64,000 bases of DNA from positions 28,873,297 to 28,937,296 of the forward strand of contig NC_092241.1 in assembly GCF_036320965.1 (NCBI RefSeq), in the 5' to 3' direction. This DNA comes from Panulirus ornatus. Taxonomy: Eukaryota; Arthropoda; Malacostraca; Decapoda; Palinuridae. Both the position numbers and the translations under genes were made by a program. The notes beneath the pieces are model-generated. The model did not search any database, was not told where the DNA came from, and was given only the letters and a program-made list of their open reading frames with translations. Each line of letters starts with the position of its first letter. Position 1 is the first letter of the stretch. Shown piece after piece: positions 11,047 through 21,111 of this stretch.

Positions 11047-11102
<56 letters not shown>
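11047..11102 (+). repeat. (GT)n microsatellite
   Basis: Two adjoining alternating G/T runs with a single A interruption near 11073; right end of duplication copy 2. Confidence 0.95.
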
Positions 11103-11103
<1 letters not shown>

Positions 11104-11124
11104 TGCGGTGCGGAAGGGTGTTTC

Positions 11125-11231
11125 ACAGCTGTGTGATTACTTATTTGTGTCACGAGGTGAGTCAGTTTTACACACTCATTTGATCCCTTCTCTTTACCAT
11201 GTACATATGCACTGTGCCTTTACTCCTATGA

Positions 11232-11303
<72 letters not shown>

Positions 11304-11440
11304 CCCCGAGGGGAGGATGAACACCTGGGTCGGGTGTAGGCTAACTGGCACGCCCGGCATTCGAACCTATGTGGGTTCCACCCCAGGCTTGCCTGCGCTG
11401 ACTCATGGTCTGTAACGCTAGCCATTACACAAGGAACGTC
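11125..11440 (-). mobile_element. Composite SINE with internal (CA)n
   Basis: On the minus strand: SINE head with an A-box-like TAATGGCTAGCG (11416-11427) and a B-box-like GGTTCGAATGC (11358-11368), body with CCCAGGTGTTCATCCTCCCC, an internal (TG)n (11234-11302 as CA on plus), then a distal block at 11125-11225. That block has the conserved core TGTCACGAGG and a TTTTACACACTC segment. The same head, dinucleotide run and distal block occur in the same order at 14335-14620 and, decayed, at 2425-2645, so this appears to be one element of about 300 bases. Confidence 0.75.
11234..11302 (+). repeat. (CA)n microsatellite inside composite SINE
   Basis: About 69 bases of alternating C/A, lying between the two conserved blocks of the SINE. 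Confidence 0.97.
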
Positions 11441-11739
11441 CTTGTTTGTATGTGTGTGTAGTTATTGTGAATACCTATTAGTACTTTACGGTGATGGAAT
11501 TGTACACTAGTTTGTGTGAATGATTACCTATTTTTGTATAAACTTAAGAATATTACACGTACTCCCTCTATATAGTCTCTTGACTTTATTCTTTACAGTC
11601 AATACTGTTACATATCAGGTCCTGTCTGTTCACTGCAACTCCTCTAAAGTAAAACTATTTCTACATTCATTTCTATTAGTCTTCTCTTTTTCAGTTTCCT
11701 ATTCCCTCTTTTAGATAATTGTACCACCCTGTCTTGAGA
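11441..11739. other. Anonymous T-rich DNA
   Basis: No supported feature. Bases 11455-11560 weakly resemble the distal block of the composite SINE (GTGAATGATTACCTATTT). Confidence 0.35.
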
Positions 11740-11990
11740 ACACTATTCCGTATTCAAACACACATCCACCAAGGCATTAGCAAATCATGGAAGATGGCTA
11801 GTGTCATGCCAGTTTTCCACTAAGATGATAAATCTTTAGCCTTAGACTGTGGATCAAGTCGTGATACAGAGTTTTCAGCAGAGGTTGGATGTCTGGATGA
11901 GTTATAGTTGGTGAATGTGAATAGCAGCTGCCTCGCTTGGGCCAACAGGCCTAGTACAGTGTCCTTTCATTCTTATGTTCTTACGTATAT
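11740..11990 (+). pseudogene. CR1/L2-like LINE relic with 3' end
   Basis: Around 11790-11850 the plus strand translates in pieces to SKSWKMASVMPVF followed after a stop by DDKSLAL. This resembles the conserved W-K-x-A-x-V-x-P-x-F ... DKS block at the start of CR1/L2-type reverse transcriptases. About 80 bases later comes GGGCCAACAGGCCTAGTACA and TTCATTCTTATGTTCTTACG, the kind of 3' end with short TTCTTATG-like repeats typical of CR1/L2-type LINEs. Most of the RT between these parts is missing, so it is an internally deleted relic. Confidence 0.6.
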
Positions 11991-12026
11991 ATCCCCACAC
12001 GATCCGCCTGCCCCATTTCCAAGCCT

Positions 12027-12623
12027 ATGACCAGATACTTCCCTCAGGCTTGGAGAGGAGGAGTCTTCTTCACGCTGGATCACTACCAGATGGAGAACTT
12101 TCGTGGAATAATGCCGAGATGTCATTGTGTCTGGCGTACCGTTCTTCGAATTTTTACAGCTCTCAGTGTCCGTCTTTTTGGTCAGCCACTTATCTTCCGC
12201 AAGTATTCCATTATCCAGATTTCATGGGGACAAGAATGCAAAGGGGTATACCAGTGTCGGTCAAGGCGAGTGGCTTGGGATGCGATTACAACGGCCCGTT
12301 CAGGATACCCTTACTGCAACTTGTGTAGATGGGCTTTTGTCACGCGAGTAGCGGTCTGGTCCAGCATAGTTGTGGCAGCGCTTTCTGCTCATTTGCTCGG
12401 GGGTCTATGGAAGTGTGTGGGTCTGACGAGATTATCCGAAGAGTTATCGCAACATCAGGCTCCAGGCCTGTTAGTAGGGTCATATTCATTTGTAGAGCTC
12501 CACAGGGCTTCCATCAGTACCTCAAACACCCATTTACTGGAAGCTGCAGTGGCAGAAAAGTTCAGTAAATTGCATGATCATACACCTTCTTCGTCCTGTA
12601 CCAAACAGTTAGCAGGACATTAA
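12027..12623 (+). CDS. Unrecognised ORF of 198 codons
   Basis: Continuous open frame from an ATG to a stop at 12621-12623, beginning MTRYFPQAWRGGVF and ending TPSSSCTKQLAGH. It is longer than expected by chance in this AT-rich window and has higher GC than its flanks. Residues about 110-130 are hydrophobic (VWSSIVVAALSAHLLGGLW) and could be a membrane segment. I recognise no domain. It follows a CR1-like LINE 3' end by about 40 bases and has no evident promoter or splice context. It could be an exon, an old mobile-element ORF or a chance ORF; I lean to the last two. Confidence 0.25.
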   Translation: MTRYFPQAWRGGVFFTLDHYQMENFRGIMPRCHCVWRTVLRIFTALSVRLFGQPLIFRKYSIIQISWGQECKGVYQCRSRRVAWDAITTARSGYPYCNLCRWAFVTRVAVWSSIVVAALSAHLLGGLWKCVGLTRLSEELSQHQAPGLLVGSYSFVELHRASISTSNTHLLEAAVAEKFSKLHDHTPSSSCTKQLAGH

Positions 12624-13361
12624 CCACTCGTTCAGCTCTTTTGCTTATTCCAATCTAACTCATTTATTTATTTGATATTTTGTTGATATACGGTATGTTT
12701 CCCTTGATACATTGTCCATCATTGCAACATAGCCTCGTAATAATGTAGTGATCGTTGTGCCTCTATCATGCATTGCTCTATCATTTACCTTTAGATTTCT
12801 CTTGTCACTTTTTGCTTTTCAGCAAGTAGAAAGATTATACGTTTCTTTATCTTGCAACACTCTATATCAATATGTTCAAAATATCATCTGACTTATTAAC
12901 AGTTTCGTGACGAGCAGATTTCCTTTTAATCCACTCGTTTATCAATAGATCAAAAGATAATAACTCACCCATGACTTTAATTAGGAGCTCACGATGGTTT
13001 AGTGGTTAACCCTTGACCATTATGAGCTCCTAATTATCCACATTTGCCACGACACGATTATTCTGAAGACTAATAAATTTTCCTTCGCAACTTTAAGTTA
13101 ATTCGTGATTTTACTCTGATTTTTTTTTCTTGCTGTCTCCTTAAAAGATTTAAACGTGTTATGGAAAAACCCACTATTAAACTGGTGTAAGAATTAATCA
13201 GTAATTCATTATATTCAGCATTAAGGAAAAGACGAAACTACGTATGTGTGCATGTATATTTGGGTAATGAGATCGGTGTGACCATGTGTATGTGAACATG
13301 AGATCATGTACTTTACACCTGAGTGTGGAGGTAATGTTGTTGTGAATGTTGAATTGAGAGA

Positions 13362-13367
<6 letters not shown>
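12624..13367. other. Anonymous AT-rich DNA with a small palindrome
   Basis: No gene visible. A perfect 14-bp inverted repeat, TAATTAGGAGCTCA (12978-12991) with its complement at 13023-13036, encloses a 31-base loop containing TTTAGTGGTTAACCC, which resembles the A-box end of the SINEs in this window. Confidence 0.5.
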
Positions 13368-13408
<41 letters not shown>

Positions 13409-13446
13409 CTATGAGGTAGTCATGGGCTAGTGGCTATAGAACATGG

Positions 13447-13482
<36 letters not shown>

Positions 13483-13751
13483 TGCAAAATGTGAGAACTC
13501 TTCAGCGGACGTAGAGACGTTTGTGGGTGTTGCTATATGCAGAAGAGTTTAATCACTGACACTCACGTATGTTGGCTTTAGTCGCAGTTCTGAGTATTAG
13601 CTGAGAGTATGGTGTTCCTGTGTCACCGAATAAGTGTCATTCGTGCATGTGAATAAGGTAGTGTGTGTTTAAACCTAGGTTAGAGGGTTCTCATATATAG
13701 ATAGGCGTTCAGGTGGATGGAAGTGAACGCTTACAAACACCGATGCGCTGA

Positions 13752-13792
<41 letters not shown>
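13368..13792 (+). repeat. Cluster of three (GT)n arrays
   Basis: Separate (GT)n runs at about 13368-13405, 13449-13481 and 13754-13792, with unique sequence between them. Confidence 0.95.
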
Positions 13793-13795
<3 letters not shown>

Positions 13796-14334
13796 ATTTG
13801 TAAAACAGTTCTACACTTGTGGAACCTTATCCCTTGAACTTTTTCAACTATCATACAGTTTTTAAGACTTTTGTATTTTATCACCAATCACAGTTTCATT
13901 ACTCGATCTTCATTCACCTATTGTTTTTGTACTATAAAAGTACTTCTTTATTTATTCTTTTAAATCTCTTGATTATTTCATATTGTGGTCTTTGGTTGTT
14001 CATCTTTGTATCTTTCGAAGGACTGTTAATTGTCAGTATTAAACTGGTTTGAAATGTCCAAAATTTGTGATTAAATCACATGTTCTCTTTTCCATGGTTG
14101 ACAAATTTATGGATTTCCTCTCACAGTAACTCGGCTTTCTTAGGTCCGTCACCATCTTTGCTGACCTCCTCCAGACCTTTTTAATTGGGTCTTAGTGCCT
14201 CTTGAAGTGTTGTCCCCAAGATCTAGCTTTAGTCTTACACAGGATATTTGCTCGTCCTTCCATTTGAATGCGTTTCTGATTGCCACCATACATTTTGTCT
14301 CCTTTACCGTTCTCCTAAGGTGGGACTCTGGCGC
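13793..14334. other. Anonymous T-rich DNA
   Basis: Nothing recognisable; the 77- and 90-codon ORFs here have no known motif. Confidence 0.4.
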
Positions 14335-14620
14335 GTGTGATTACTTGCTTATGTTACGAGGAGAGATTTGCACCTTTGTTGCCCAGTCTCTTAACCTTGT
14401 ATATATGGACCAGGTCTGTAATGCTATGTATGTATGCACACACATATATACACACTCCCCAGCCTAAGCCAGACCCCCATTGATCGACCAAACCCTAGGG
14501 GAGGGAGGACAAACACCTGGGTTGGATGTAGACCAACTGCCACATCCAGGATTCGAACCCATGTGGGCTCGACCCCGGGTTGACCTATGGTCAGTAAACA
14601 CTGACTAATGCACCAGAGAA
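14335..14620 (-). mobile_element. Composite tRNA-derived SINE
   Basis: Distal block at 14339-14425 (GATTACTTGCTTATGTTACG, GTCTCTTAACCTTGTATATA), short CA/AT run at 14440-14458, then a SINE head in reverse orientation (14459-14620). The head has the B-box complement GGATTCGAACCC (14549-14560) and the body segment CACCTGGGTTGGATGTAGAC. It has the same order as 11125-11440 but its internal dinucleotide run is short, showing that the run length varies between copies. The A-box end near 14600 is degraded. Confidence 0.78.
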
Positions 14621-17021
14621 ACCCATTTATAGATGTATGTGTGCATGTATATAGACGTGTGTATGTGGCTACATCTTTGTGGGACATGGGTGTATATATA
14701 TGCCTCTGGGAACGTAGCCTACGGGTTATGTACTCGTGTGTGGTCTGGGCGTGTACAAAGGGGCGTGAATGCAGAAGAGAGCAGCGTGCGTGGATCCGGC
14801 TGGACAGAGCGTGGCTGTGGCCTCCCAGATGTTCACACTTATCACGATCCTCTGAGAATATAATAAAGGTACTTCATCTCCTCCTCCTCCTTGGCCGTTC
14901 AGAACTACCCTGTGGTAAATATTTTCCTTTATAACATACTTTGCGCAGCATCTCGTATTCTGTCCCCAGATGTAAGATCTACGTACCCACATTTCTCTGT
15001 TACATTCGCTCGGTGTATTTTAGGTAGCAGTTCGCTAATGGGTGTTCTATTGTTGCTTGTTGATGCCTGGGTGTACGAGCGCTCGACCGCCACCCGAGTT
15101 TCTCCTCGGGAATGCGCTGTTCTGGCCTTGCGTGCGTGTCCCTATTTTGTAATTACCTGTTTACATTGTACAAGGAGGGAGTTTTACACTCGTGACTCTT
15201 GAAGTGCTCGGACATAGTGAGGCCGTTCACAAACACACCATCCCAAGAAATATCTAACTCTTGTGGTTAGGTCTGTACTTTATATGGTTGTCTGTCTGTT
15301 ACCTGTATCTTGTTGCTTGTTGTTGTCCTCATGCTACGCTCATTTTCATCATGTATTTTACAGAAACAACGCGTATGCTAAGTCTCTTCGAGTCTGTATT
15401 ATGAGTTGATTTACTTATTGTATCACAAATGGCACACTGCTCTTTCTGTTAAACTTCTCATATTAGCAAGCAGTGGGAAGGCTCTGTCCCTTGTATTTCT
15501 ATATTTCCTTCGTGTAAAGATTTTTTTTGATAAGAGTTTATCAGACTCTACGATAAGGACAGAGAGAATCATGACTTAGTATACGTCCATCAGCTCACTA
15601 CTGCAGGCAATGATGTGAATGTCCTTGCATATTCTATTGTATGTTGGTTTTCAGAGGGATATTTATCTGTCTTCTCACTTGATGAACAAGTAAACTTATG
15701 AACCACGAAAGTATCACATAATTCCCTGTATTTCACCGGTGGTCAGTAATGGCCTGCGGTCCCTTGCTAGAGGAGAAGGCTTTGTGGTCCCACAGCAGAG
15801 CTTGTCTGAATACATGAGGTTAGTGAAGCCCATAACCTAACTTTCCTAGTGGTGCTGAACATTATTCCTCCAGACACTTTCGCCTGAGAAAGTCCGGGTT
15901 AATGATGAACACGAACGAGTATTTTACCGTTTTATATATTTTTTTTTTCTCTCGTATAAACACATGATGGTTAGTGCGACTCGCGATGGGTAGCATACAG
16001 TGAAACTTTTGTCAATACTGAGATACTAAATAAACGCAGGATCTACAAACTTAAGGAAACTTAAACGGACAAAGTTAAAAACCAGCTGATAGCATAACGA
16101 AAACATGTGAGAATAATATAGTAATATTCATATGTCGTATGTCAGATGTAAAAACTGGGAGGTAAGGAAAAATGATGGACGGAAGAAAGTAAAAGATTAG
16201 AAAATGAAATAAAAGGGAAGTAAAGAGCAGATGGGGGTGTCCACCTGGCGGAGACCATGTTAACCCATAATGAGTCATGGATTCCGTAGTTCCGGATGTA
16301 CATTGTAATTGAGGCTCCTCACTTATCATTAAGATATGATAGAATGCACTTGTGTGTGTCCAGCATCTCTTATCAGTAGCACTCTTTTCATATGCATTTT
16401 GTATATATGAAAAAAAAAAAGATTTGCTAGCGACCATTAAATTCTAGCAAATATATTGAACTAAGAATATTAATAGACCACCAGACTAGACACACACTGA
16501 GCTAAAGTAAGCAGATCATTTAACCCAATAAAGCAACAGAAAAAGAAATGAAGGCAAAGGCAAGTGATGACTTCAGAAATACTATAGGTGTCGAGGAGAG
16601 AGAATCTGTCCCAGCTGCTAGGCTCTTTTGGGATGAGGAGACAAAGTCTTGAATGATACCATCACCTAACGGAAGCCTGGAGGTGTGTTTTGCCACATTA
16701 TAGTCTCGAAGATATAGCATGCAAATATCATATTTCATAGGTCTTTTATATATATATATATATATATATGTATAGTAAGGCTCTTACCAAAGTTCCATTT
16801 ATCATCGTTCATAAAGGAGACGCCAATGCACTTAGCCCCGTAATCTTTACTCTTGAGTCTTAAGGAGAGAATTATTCTTAAGATACCACGATTTTTCATC
16901 TGGATTACATGCTTTCTTGATTTGGCAGGCAACTGGTCGCGACCAGGGGATAATCGCCTGCTACACAAAAGCTGCAGTAATTTTTTTGCCTGGCAATATA
17001 TCAGGGTTGACCCGGATCTCA

Positions 17022-17023
<2 letters not shown>
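14621..17023. other. Anonymous DNA; one SINE-block fragment
   Basis: No gene recognised. Bases 15150-15200 carry an isolated copy of the SINE distal block (GTAATTACCTGTTTACATTG then AAGGAGGGAGTTTTACACTC). ORFs of 103, 108 and 120 codons here have no motif I know. A short (AT)n lies at 16749-16770. Confidence 0.4.

Positions 17024-17096
<73 letters not shown>
17024..17096. repeat. (AT)n microsatellite
   Basis: About 73 bases of alternating A/T; no LINE tail recognised at either edge. Confidence 0.97.
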
Positions 17097-17099
<3 letters not shown>

Positions 17100-17204
17100 C
17101 ATTAATTTACGTGATGAATTTCGATCACGAAGAGTTTTGCTTGTGGGAGTCCAAAGTATAATCCACGTATACAAAAAGAGTCACTACATGGAGGTTCACA
17201 TGTG

Positions 17205-17320
<116 letters not shown>

Positions 17321-17480
17321 TTTTTTTCATACATATTCCCATTTCCCGTGTTAGCGGGGGTAGCGTTAAGAACAGAGGACTGAGCCTTGGAGGGAAAATC
17401 CTCACTTGGCCCATTTCTCTGTTCCTCCTTTTGGGAAAGTAAAAACTGGAGGGGAGTATTTCCAGCCCCCCCCCCCCCAT
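17321..17480 (-). mobile_element. Solo LINE tail (tail type 2)
   Basis: On the minus strand: GGAAATACTCCCCTCCAGTT, then GGAACAGAGAAATGGGCCAA, CTCAGTCCTCTGTTCTTAAC, and the core GCTACCCCCGCTAACACGGG, ending in T/A-rich sequence and (AT)n at 17207-17320. A 14-base C run (17466-17479 on plus) corresponds in place to the homopolymer of the type-1 tails. The end design (core plus AT array) is the same as type 1, so this is probably a related LINE family. No coding sequence is attached. Confidence 0.7.
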
Positions 17481-17486
17481 CCCTGC

Positions 17487-17489
<3 letters not shown>

Positions 17490-17549
<60 letters not shown>
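17490..17549. repeat. (AT)n microsatellite at the 5' end of LINE B
   Basis: About 60 bases of alternating A/T. It abuts the type-2 tail fragment on the left and the truncated 5' end of LINE B on the right. Confidence 0.96.
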
Positions 17550-17553
<4 letters not shown>

Positions 17554-18517
17554 ACGTGTAGGAAGAGAGGAAAGTGATTGGTTCTCAGTGAATGTAGGTT
17601 TGCGGCAGGGGTGTGTGATGTCTCCATGGTTGTTTAATTTGTTTATGGATGGGGTTGTTAGGGAGGTAAATGCAAGAGTCTTGGAAAGAGGGGCAAGTAT
17701 GAAGTCTGTTGGGGATGAGAGAGCTTGGGAAGTGAGTCAGTTGTTGTTCGCTGATGATACAGCGCTGGTGGCTGATTCATGTGAGAAACTGCAGAAGCTG
17801 GTGACGGAGTTTGGTAAAGTGTGTGGAAGAAGAAAGTTAAGAGTAAATGTGAATAAGAGCAAGGTTATTAGGTACAGTAGGGTTGAGGGTCAAGTCAATT
17901 GGGAGGTGAGTTTGAATGGTGAAAAAGTGGAGGAAGTGAAGTGTTTTAGATATCTGGGAGTGGATCTGTCAGCGGATGGAACCATGGAAGCGGAAGTGGA
18001 TCATAGGGTGGGGGAGGGGGCGAAAATTTTGGGAGCCTTGAAAAATGTGTGGAAGTCGAGAACATTATCCCGGAAAGCAAAAATGGGTATGTTTGAAGGA
18101 ATAGTAGTTCCAACAATGTTGTATGGTTGCGAGGCGTGGGCTATGGATAGAGTTGTGCGCAGGAGGATGGATGTGCTGGAAATGAGATGTTTGAGGACAA
18201 TGTGTGGTGTGAGGTGGTTTGATCGAGTAAGTAACGTAAGGGTAAGAGAGATGTGTGGAAATAAAAAGAGCGTGGTTGAGAGAGCAGAAGAGGGTGTTTT
18301 GAAATGGTTTGGGCACATGGAGAGAATGAGTGAGGAAAGATTGACCAAGAGGATATATGTGTCGGAGGTGGAGGGAACGAGGAGAAGAGGGAGACCAAAT
18401 TGGAGGTGGAAAGATGGAGTGAAAAGGATTTTGTGTGATCGGGGCCTGAACATGCAGGAGGGTGAAAGGAGGGCAAGGAATAGAGTGAATTGGAGCGATG
18501 TGGTATACAGGGGTTGA
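17550..18517 (+). pseudogene. RT C-terminal fragment of LINE B, frame open
   Basis: Uninterrupted frame of about 320 codons; the frame stays open upstream only through the AT array and the type-2 tail, so the first residues of the longer ORF are not LINE protein. It contains the RT motifs GLRQGCVMSPWLFNLFMDG and LLFADDTALVADS (the FADD catalytic pair) and the C-terminal CGVRWFDRVSNVRV, WFGHMERMSEERLTKR and GRPNWRWKD blocks. It lacks the FMDLEKAYDRV motif and the endonuclease, hence is non-autonomous. There are few substitutions relative to copy D (for example KVEEVK for KLEEVK and KRILCD for KKILCD), which indicates a recent insertion. Confidence 0.92.
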
Positions 18518-18707
18518 CGTGCTGTCAGTGGATTGAATCAAGGCATGTGAAGCGTCCGGGGTAAACCATGGAAAGCTGTGTAGGTATGTATATTTCCGTG
18601 TGTGGACGTGTGTATGTACATGTGTATGGGGGGGGGGGGTTGGGCCATTTCTTTCGTCTGTTTCCTTGCGCTACCTCGCAAACGCGGGAGACAGCGACAA
18701 AGTATAA

Positions 18708-18710
<3 letters not shown>
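17550..18710 (+). mobile_element. RTE-like non-LTR retrotransposon, copy B (5'-truncated)
   Basis: Plus-strand LINE fragment enclosed by AT arrays at both ends (17490-17549 and 18711-18776). It begins at GTGTACGTGTAGGAAGAGAG, a point inside the RT domain of copy D, runs through the stop at 18515-18517, and ends with the 3' region: TGGATTGAATCAAGGCATGT, a G run at 18629-18639, then the type-1 tail core. Its sequence is close to copies A, C and D. Confidence 0.95.

Positions 18711-18776
<66 letters not shown>
18711..18776. repeat. (AT)n microsatellite, 3' end of LINE B
   Basis: About 66 bases of alternating A/T directly after the type-1 tail (AGTATAAAAA). Confidence 0.97.
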
Positions 18777-18778
<2 letters not shown>

Positions 18779-18880
18779 ATGTAGTTTCGGTGCATTGCAC
18801 ATGACAGCTGGAGAGTGGATGTGAGTGAAAGAGATCTTTCCTGTGTTCCTGATGCTGCATCGCTAACGCGAGAATTTGAT
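18777..18880 (+). mobile_element. Solo LINE tail (tail type 3)
   Basis: Starts right after the AT array: TTTCGGTGCATTGCACATGA, GCTGGAGAGTGGATGTGAGT, then TGCATCGCTAACGCGAGAA. The same tail follows the coding remains of relic E (36240-36350) and relic I (49950-50065), and occurs reversed in relic F (44295-44410). Here no coding sequence is attached. Confidence 0.65.
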
Positions 18881-20706
18881 CTTTCTTCTTATACCAGGGA
18901 AAGCTATGACGTAGCCCTGTCCCACCGTACGACTGACTTTACGGATGAAAGATTTTAACATCAGACTCTGATGTTGCAGACCCTTGCCTTATCCTGGAGG
19001 CAGACACCCGCCGATATCTGACAGGTACTGGGGTCCCACCCTACGTTACACTTATCAAGCAAACTCTTTTCTTCTCGACGACTTAGTACAGCCAGATATG
19101 ACGAGCCATGTATGTTAAGGGCTCTGGAGAACTAGCCATCCCTTCGTCGTTAGCTATCAAATCAAAAGCCACGTCTACACCATCGGGCCATGGTCGGCTG
19201 GCTGTGTCCTCGCCGGCCAAAGTATTGTCAGCCTTCCGTCTATGTTGTTGTCCACACTGTTGAGTTGGTTGTACAGGCCACGAGAGCGGTATCACTATCA
19301 AGCAAAGTTGAAAAGAAAGAAAAAGATAACGCTATGTAGCGTATTGATTGTTGCGTTCGCAAAAAAAGAAAAGAAAAGAGAGAACAGCGCAGAAAACTAT
19401 CTGGTTTGGTGTAAAGAGTAGTAACTTTTTGTGGCTGGCAGCGCTGTGGCTCTATACCCGGCGTCGTTTAAACCACCGGGCAACGGTTTGGTGATTTCGC
19501 TCAACTATGGGCGAGAGCAATCCGCTGATTTGCCCGTCGTGGTTGCCACAAAGTGTCCGATGACGTACGGAACACTCGTTCTCGTTGGACACTGCCCCAT
19601 AGTGTTAACGCTCCTTGATAATGAAACCCCACGTGTGCATAAAATGCGAACCCTTAAACCACAGAGAGTTTGAAACCATCTAGCACTAGCCAGGACAGGT
19701 CTTTTCTCTCTACCATTTATATATCCTGTGATGTTTTGTAAATTTCATCTTATTGTGAATATTTGAGCTTTAAGTTCTAAAGACACATTTGCTCTCAAAT
19801 GTTTTGCAGATGTATCCTTAAAGATTAGAGCACGTACGTGATTAAAGTTTTATGATCAGACAGCTAAACTTACGCTTGATATCACGTCAACTGATGAAGA
19901 GGATAACTGTGGTCGTTCCTTGTATTACTCGCGACACTCTAAAATATAGAGCGTAAAGACTTTCTGTCTATTAGTCACATATATATAACGTTTTATGTCA
20001 CCTTTATTTTTCACGGAAGTTGAACATCTGTAATTCGACTACCGTTAAGCAAAACCGACACGTTCATGGCTGATTGCACTCGTTTCACTTCGTAACAGCT
20101 TCAATCTTTAGATTTCTTTCAGGTCATAAAATTTTATTCTTCGCAATACGTTCGATCCTTGGAACGACGTTTTAATGATCCTTAATATGATTTACTCTCC
20201 CTGGTTCCCTCACCATGCCAGTCAGTCTTCGTAGATCCACTTTAGATTATTAATGAAGTACTTTTGTTCGTTGCAGCTAAACGCGTCTTGTAAGAGCACC
20301 ATAATACATCTTATTTGTCTATTTATATATCTATTTATCATTATGTACTGGGTTTAATTCACTATGAATTTTAGTTACTCTACTGGGTACTTAACAACTT
20401 TGGGAGTACTATCGTTTGGGTTTTGGAAGGGTTGGTGAGTCGGTGCAATGAACCACCAATACAATGGCTGTCAGGTTCTCCTCCTTTTACCTAATTTGCT
20501 TTTCTTGTTTTGTTTTTTCTGCCTTAACTACAGTCGTACTGCTGACATTCAGTCAGCAGACATAGAATCTCTTCATCTCGCACTAAACACTTGACAACAA
20601 TAGCTCGCACGACTTGTTCTTCGTAATCCTAAATTTTACTGCGGTGAGCGCTACGCACTAGCCCTACCTTTTGGCAGAACCTCGTCTTGAGGACTCGTAA
20701 ACAAAT

Positions 20707-20708
<2 letters not shown>
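18881..20708. other. Anonymous DNA
   Basis: No supported gene. An 80-codon plus-strand ORF at 19431-19673 lies in a locally CpG-richer patch but has no recognisable motif. Confidence 0.4.
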
Positions 20709-20782
<74 letters not shown>

Positions 20783-20788
20783 CTCTCT
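20709..20788 (+). repeat. (CT)n / (CTAT)n microsatellite
   Basis: Alternating C/T to about 20766, then CTAT repeats and a short CT run. Confidence 0.96.
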
Positions 20789-21111
20789 TGGTTTGTTTCT
20801 CTATTTCTGTCTTCCTTACCCTCTTCTGCTTAACCTCTCGTGCAACATGCCCAATATTTACTAGCGATAGAGCTTGAGGAAGTGAGGATTTTACTTCACA
20901 AAGCTCGACACAAAGTCGTACCACATTATGCTAACATTGCTAAAAGCAAAAGCCTCCGTACACACCAACATGATCCTTCAAACAGTTCTACAGTAGTTAC
21001 GTCCCTCGTTGTGTTGTTCTAGTACCACCTTCGTTATCCTCCCTCAACTCCTAAGCCTCACCAGGCCTTAGTTACTCCCTAGTACTTCTTCATCCCATCA
21101 CACTCGTAATC
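20789..21111. other. Anonymous DNA
   Basis: Nothing recognisable. Confidence 0.4.

Larger units (their letters stand above)
8350..11060 (+). repeat. Tandem segmental duplication, copy 2
   Basis: Second copy of the unit at about 2990-8115, in the same orientation and separated by only about 240 bases. It lacks the 44-bp minisatellite array, LINE A, the type-2 tail and the SINE present in copy 1, but carries its own insertion at about 10520-10865 (solo tail plus (AT)n). Similarity is strongest at 10139-10390 and 10866-11047. Left of about 8800 the alignment is weak, so the boundary is approximate. Confidence 0.7.

Noticed and set aside
18001..18541. Minus-strand ORFs of 111-158 codons antisense to LINE B (equivalents at 6399-6874, 28791-29201 and 60723-61134)
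   Set aside because: Shadow frames of the RT coding sequence; no independent motif or start context.
19431..19673. 80-codon ORF in a CpG-richer patch
   Set aside because: Short, no domain, no splice or promoter context.
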